Assembly (NCBI GenBank): GCA_028275075.1
Contig: JAQCNK010000032.1
Location: 1-7,954 of the forward strand
Origin: Haloarcula sp.
GTDB taxonomy: Archaea; Halobacteriota; Halobacteria; Halobacteriales; Haloarculaceae
DNA: 7,954 bases
Reading direction: 5' to 3'
Below the pieces are notes generated by a model that was not told the DNA's origin, ran no database searches, and was given only the letters and a program-made list of their open reading frames with translations. Made by a program: the position numbers and the translations under genes. This document shows positions 5,195-7,954 of this stretch, one piece after another; the stretch's first letter is position 1, and every line of letters starts with the position of its first letter.

Positions 5195-5491
5195 ATGGCA
5201 GCCGTTAGCACATCACTGAACGAGCAGGCTCGGTCGATTTTCGACGATATCGGGTACACCGTGTCGCGTACCGAGGACGGATTACGGGCGGCCCACAAGT
5301 GGCGCGAAGTCGGCGTCACAGTGCTTGATGATGACACACCGCTTCCGGAGTCTGGGGAGATGCACTGTTTCGTCACCAGCGCGTCCGAGGCACCCGACGT
5401 TGGCAATCGGCTCTCCCGGATGGACATCAACTACGATTGGGCAGTCATCGGCGTCCGCGAAGACGGTAGCTACGATGTTGTCAGAGCATAG
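5195..5491 (+). CDS. Small conserved-type haloarchaeal protein of unknown function
   Basis: From the ATG at 5195 the product is 98 residues (MAAVSTSLNEQARSIFDDIG...). It is soluble and acidic, with no signal peptide, membrane segment or cysteine pair. The sequence alternates predicted helix (ARSIFDDIGY) and strand (GVTVLDD, EMHCFVTS, WAVIGVREDGSYDVV), suggesting a compact alpha/beta domain. I do not recognise a family with confidence; haloarchaeal genomes carry similar short proteins. A start at 5156 would add 13 residues, but the TATA box at about 5165 argues against it. Codon use (strong third-position GC) and acidity match the neighbours, so I consider it a real gene. The palindromic repeat copy 2 begins 62 bases after its stop. 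Confidence 0.8.
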   Translation: MAAVSTSLNEQARSIFDDIGYTVSRTEDGLRAAHKWREVGVTVLDDDTPLPESGEMHCFVTSASEAPDVGNRLSRMDINYDWAVIGVREDGSYDVVRA

Positions 5492-5553
5492 CCAATCACA
5501 TACCCACGTGGAAGTGATATAAACGCAACCGTACTGTTTGTTACAGCCAGCAG

Positions 5554-5637
5554 TATACGGGTCGACAGAACGATTGATAGAATTCGCCTTCGCCGGACCC
5601 CGGCGAATATCTATCAGGGCTTCTGTCGACCCGTATA
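5554..5637 (-). repeat. Palindromic dispersed repeat, copy 2 (inverted relative to copy 1)
   Basis: Bounded by a perfect 17-base terminal inverted repeat, TATACGGGTCGACAGAA (5554-5570) and its complement (5621-5637). Inside, TGATAGA (5575-5581) pairs with TCTATCA (5610-5616), and TTCGCC (5583-5588) or TTCGCCGG (5589-5596) pairs with CCGGCGAA (5600-5607) around an ACC loop. Its reverse complement matches 3026-3103. It is 84 bases long, with no coding capacity, and is flanked by TATA on both ends, so a TA target site is possible. No transposase is nearby. Confidence 0.88.
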
Positions 5638-5686
5638 TCACCCGCTCACAGGAGCGACGGTGGCAGCGGAGTGCACGGCAGTTCGT

Positions 5687-5705
5687 GTGTCACAAGCCGT
5701 GACAC
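5687..5705 (+). promoter_or_regulatory. Inverted repeat just upstream of a TATA box, candidate operator
   Basis: GTGTCAC-AAGCC-GTGACAC is a perfect 7-base inverted repeat ending 6 bases before the TATA box at 5712. This spacing suits a regulator acting at the BRE/TATA. The regulator is unknown. Confidence 0.45.
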
Positions 5706-5709
5706 GAGA

Positions 5710-5718
5710 TATTTATAC
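5710..5718 (+). promoter_or_regulatory. TATA box of the 5742 gene
   Basis: TATTTATAC, with TTTATA at 5712-5717, is centred 27 bases before the ATG at 5742, the distance of a leaderless transcript. Confidence 0.65.
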
Positions 5719-5741
5719 CAGTTGGACACCAAGTCAGTTGC

Positions 5742-6656
5742 ATGTTTATCGGCCATGCGCTACTGGCGTTCGCTGTACTCGTGCGCGCGGCCGAGCAGTT
5801 CTCGGTTCCCCGTAGGCGAGCGTTACAGTACGGTGTCATCGCGGGGCTGTTCGCTGCAGTGCCGGATGTGGACGTGGTGTACGCCCCCGTTGGCCTGCTG
5901 TTGCAGTCTGTCGAGTCCGTGGGGCCAGCCGTGTTCTGGGAGACGGCGAACGTCATCCACCGCGGTCCAACCCACTCGCTGGTGATGGGCGGTGTGCTCG
6001 CAGTGGCCGTCTACTGCTGGGCCATCGGGACCCGACCGGCGCGAGCGATCTCGCTTTCGTTGGCCGCCCTGTTGGTCGTCGTCGGGTCGCTGGTCAGTGG
6101 GGCCGTTGGCGGCGCCGTAGTACTGGTGTTCGTCATCTCGGGGTTTGCCGTCGGGGCCCTCGCGAGCTATCGGAGTGTTTCCCCCCGACCCCTGGTTGCC
6201 CTCGCACTGGTCGGGTTCCTGTCGCATCCGTTTGGGGACCTGTTCACCGGCTCGCCGCCGCCCCTGCTGTACCCTTTCGACGTGGTGCTGGTCGCTGAGA
6301 GGGTGGCGCTGCATCCCGACCCGACCGGGCAGTTGCTCGCTGCGTTCGCAGTTGAACTCGCCGTTATCTGGCTGGCTATCTGGGCGTATGCTGGTAACGC
6401 TGACCGTCAGCTGACCGATGCAGTAAGCCCGCGGGCGTCACTGGGTGTCGGCTATGCCGCTGCTGCGCTCCTGTTGCCGGCACCGACGCTGGAGCAGTCT
6501 GCCCACTTCGTCTTCAGCGTGCTCGCCATCTCGGTCGTCGGCGCCCCAGTCAGACCCTTCAGCCGTGGTGTTGATCCCCTTCGGATCGTAGTAACTGGGC
6601 TGGCGGCAGTCACAGTCGCTGCCGTCGCGTACGCACTCGCCTACGGGGTATTGTGA
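5742..6656 (+). CDS. Membrane-bound metal-dependent hydrolase-like protein (YdjM / LexA-binding family)
   Basis: An integral membrane protein of the PF04307 type, annotated as a putative metal-dependent hydrolase. Seen: the N-terminal GHALLAFA with H5, AAVPDVDVVY (38-47) with D42 and D44, HRGPTHSLVMG (73-83), and HPFGDLFTGSPPPLLYPFD (162-180). The His and Asp residues in these blocks are the presumed metal ligands. About eight hydrophobic segments cover the 304 residues. The substrate is unknown; bacterial YdjM is SOS-regulated, which need not apply here. The start is supported by a TATA box 27 bases upstream. An inverted repeat next to this box may be an operator. It probably shares a transcript with the next two membrane genes (40-base gap, then a 1-base overlap), though this is inference. 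Confidence 0.88.
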   Translation: MFIGHALLAFAVLVRAAEQFSVPRRRALQYGVIAGLFAAVPDVDVVYAPVGLLLQSVESVGPAVFWETANVIHRGPTHSLVMGGVLAVAVYCWAIGTRPARAISLSLAALLVVVGSLVSGAVGGAVVLVFVISGFAVGALASYRSVSPRPLVALALVGFLSHPFGDLFTGSPPPLLYPFDVVLVAERVALHPDPTGQLLAAFAVELAVIWLAIWAYAGNADRQLTDAVSPRASLGVGYAAAALLLPAPTLEQSAHFVFSVLAISVVGAPVRPFSRGVDPLRIVVTGLAAVTVAAVAYALAYGVL

Positions 6657-6687
6657 GGGCGATAGGGTTTTGCACGCGCCGCATCTC

Positions 6688-6691
6688 GGAG
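6688..6691 (+). promoter_or_regulatory. Short Shine-Dalgarno site before the 6697 gene
   Basis: GGAG, 5 bases before the ATG at 6697, supports this start and suggests the gene is translated from a longer transcript, probably that of the 5742 gene. Confidence 0.5.
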
Positions 6692-6696
6692 ATTTC

Positions 6697-7308
6697 ATGA
6701 GCGGTACCGTAGCGGATCTGTTGGGTGACCAGCGCACCAACGCTATCATCGCCTGGCTGGTCGTGGGACTACTACTGGCAGCGGTGGTAGGGAGCGTCGT
6801 CGACGGGACGTTGCTGTGGGGCGTCTTTGTTGCTGCACTTGCCGTGATCGTGCTGTTGCCACCGTTGTCGTACCGTAACATCGATGCGATGCTTCCGTGG
6901 GAAATCATGCTGCTGGCGGCGCTACCGGTCGTCGGGCGGCTGTTCGCGACGGTTCCGGTCACTGGGAACCTCGCGACCTATCTCTCGGTCGCCGCCGTCG
7001 CGCTCATCGTCGCCGTTGAGCTACAACTGTTCACATCGGTGAAGATGACTGGACGCTTCGCTGTCGTTTTTGTCGGTGTGGCCACGATGGCGACCGCGGG
7101 TGTCTGGGCCGTGGTTCGCTGGAGCGTCGATCAGCTTCTGGGGACGGCGTTCATCCTCGACCCCACGCTTTCAGAACACGCTATCGAAGAAGCCCTGATG
7201 TGGGAGTTCGTGGCCTCGACGCTCGCCGGGGTCGGTGCTGGGGTGCTGTTCGCGCTGTATCTCGGCCACAAGGTCGGAACGAAGCGACTCCCGGAGGCGG
7301 TGTCGTAG
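6697..7308 (+). CDS. Haloarchaeal six-helix membrane protein of unknown function
   Basis: From the ATG at 6697 (MSGTVADLLGDQRTN) the product has 203 residues; an upstream TTG at 6670 is unlikely. Hydrophobic segments lie near residues 15-33, 38-55, 68-84, 93-112, 120-141 and 170-190. Notable polar blocks are YRNIDAMLPWEIM (59-71), VELQLFTSVKMTGRF (107-121) and LSEHAIEEALMWEF (158-171). I do not recognise a characterised family. The last base of its stop codon is the first base of the next gene's GTG start, so the two are probably co-translated and may form a complex; the neighbour is a YjdF-like membrane protein. Confidence 0.85.
   Translation: MSGTVADLLGDQRTNAIIAWLVVGLLLAAVVGSVVDGTLLWGVFVAALAVIVLLPPLSYRNIDAMLPWEIMLLAALPVVGRLFATVPVTGNLATYLSVAAVALIVAVELQLFTSVKMTGRFAVVFVGVATMATAGVWAVVRWSVDQLLGTAFILDPTLSEHAIEEALMWEFVASTLAGVGAGVLFALYLGHKVGTKRLPEAVS
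7293..7297 (+). promoter_or_regulatory. Shine-Dalgarno site for the GTG-started gene at 7308
   Basis: GGAGG, 10 bases before the GTG at 7308, within the end of the preceding gene. It supports the non-ATG start overlapping the TAG stop. Confidence 0.45.
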
Positions 7309-7954
7309 TGAGAGTCCGCGACTACATCGGTATAAGCCAGCCCCGCCAGCGCCAGGTGACATACGTACTGGAGTTGCTCCTCGTCGGCATCTTTGCCATC
7401 GGTGTCATGACCGGCAGCACAGGTGTCATCGTCAACACTGGCGTTGGACTGCTCGTCACGCAGCTCCCTGCCCTGCTGGAACGTGACTACGGCATCGCCC
7501 TCGACCCGGCACTGACGCTGTGGATTACCACGGCAGTGTTCCTCCACGCCGTCGGCGTAATCGGACTCCCGTGGGCTGACGCCAATTTCTATAAGACTGT
7601 CTGGTGGTGGGACCACCTCACTCACGCCCTCTCCTCGTCTATCGTCGCCGCTATCGGCTACACAACCGTCCGGGCGCTCGACCGTCACTCAGCGGAGATC
7701 GACGTCCCGCCGAAGTTCATGTTCGTGTTCATCCTCATGTTCGTCTTAGCTTTCGGCGTCGCCTGGGAGGTCTTAGAGTTCAGTATCACGCTCGTCGCGG
7801 CGGCGACAGGTAACGCCACTATCCTGACCCAGTTCGGTCTGAGCGACACCATGCTGGACCTCGTCTTCGACACCATCGGTGCCATCGTAGTCGCTATCTG
7901 GGGGACCGCTCACCTCACTGGTATTGTGGGCCATGTCGAGCACTGGCTAGCCAA
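7308..7954 (+). CDS. YjdF-like (DUF2238) membrane protein, 3' end outside the window
   Basis: The frame stays open from the GTG at 7308 to the window edge (215 complete codons) and shows the usual third-position GC. Hydrophobic segments lie near residues 17-35, 38-54, 70-88, 107-124, 138-163 and 186-206. The block FYKTVWWWDHLTHALSSS (94-111), then AWEVLEF (152-158) and LSDTMLDLVFDTIGAI (178-193), follow the YjdF pattern of a tryptophan-rich D/HxxxH site, a WE-x2-E motif and a DT(M)xDLxxDxxGA motif. The family's function is not established. I chose the GTG because protein-like sequence (MRVRDYIGISQPRQ) begins there and GGAGG lies 10 bases before it; the first internal ATG would remove the first helix. 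The sequence ends near residue 215, and most of the expected protein is present. Confidence 0.8.
   Translation, partial: MRVRDYIGISQPRQRQVTYVLELLLVGIFAIGVMTGSTGVIVNTGVGLLVTQLPALLERDYGIALDPALTLWITTAVFLHAVGVIGLPWADANFYKTVWWWDHLTHALSSSIVAAIGYTTVRALDRHSAEIDVPPKFMFVFILMFVLAFGVAWEVLEFSITLVAAATGNATILTQFGLSDTMLDLVFDTIGAIVVAIWGTAHLTGIVGHVEHWLA

Noticed and set aside
3026..5637. The two palindromic repeats as a composite transposon or CRISPR
   Set aside because: They are inverted and 2.5 kb apart, but the DNA between them is a conserved ribosomal operon and small genes with no transposase. Two copies without spacers are not a CRISPR array.
5823..6314. Minus-strand open frame opposite the YdjM-type gene
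   Set aside because: Gln/Arg/Gly-rich, low-complexity product antisense to a well-supported membrane protein; no promoter.
7131..7688. Minus-strand open frame opposite the last two genes
   Set aside because: It crosses the overlapping membrane genes antisense and shows no family features, whereas the plus-strand frames carry helices and YjdF motifs.

Overview
The window looks like chromosomal DNA of a haloarchaeon. It is GC-rich, its proteins are acidic (D/E-rich), most genes have a TATA-like box about 25-29 bases before the start codon with little or no leader, and it carries the archaeal ribosomal-protein set L7Ae-S28e-L24e followed by nucleoside diphosphate kinase. The first ~55 residues of L24e are close to what I remember of Haloarcula L24e, so the family Haloarculaceae is a reasonable guess. 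I cannot fix the genus.

Layout. 1-673 (-): N-terminal part of a heavy-metal P-type ATPase cut by the window edge. 674-905: AT-rich divergent promoter region with four TTATTAA motifs. 906-1481 (+): PEBP-like Tat lipoprotein, ending 6 bases from the convergent 1488-2525 (-) YihY/BrkB-type membrane protein. 2611-3018 (+): methionine sulfoxide reductase B, divergent from YihY, with a leaderless-type promoter on each side. 3026-3103: a palindromic dispersed repeat. 3132-4626 (-): operon rpl7ae-rps28e-rpl24e-ndk. 4634-4750 (-): structured rpl7ae leader. 4886-5125 and 5195-5491 (+): two small haloarchaeal proteins, the first a zinc-ribbon type. 5554-5637: second copy of the palindromic repeat, inverted relative to the first. 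5742-7954 (+): three membrane-protein genes (YdjM-type putative hydrolase, an unrecognised six-helix protein, a YjdF-like protein running off the end); the last two overlap by one base.

The most interesting signals are in non-coding DNA. The rpl7ae leader can fold into a long hairpin whose core puts UGAUGAU opposite CUGA, the box C/D-like kink-turn signature bound by L7Ae itself. The base of this hairpin pairs with the first two bases of a full 8-base Shine-Dalgarno (SD) sequence. This suggests autoregulation by the gene's own product. The two ~80-base palindromes are about 94% identical over their aligned part and are candidates for a REP/MITE-type family. L24e carries a long Ala/Glu/Asp tail partly made of a 39-base tandem duplication, so it is about twice the usual haloarchaeal length.

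Apart from the ribosomal operon the genes look like independent housekeeping or envelope functions. I see no transposase, CRISPR array, phage gene or tRNA.
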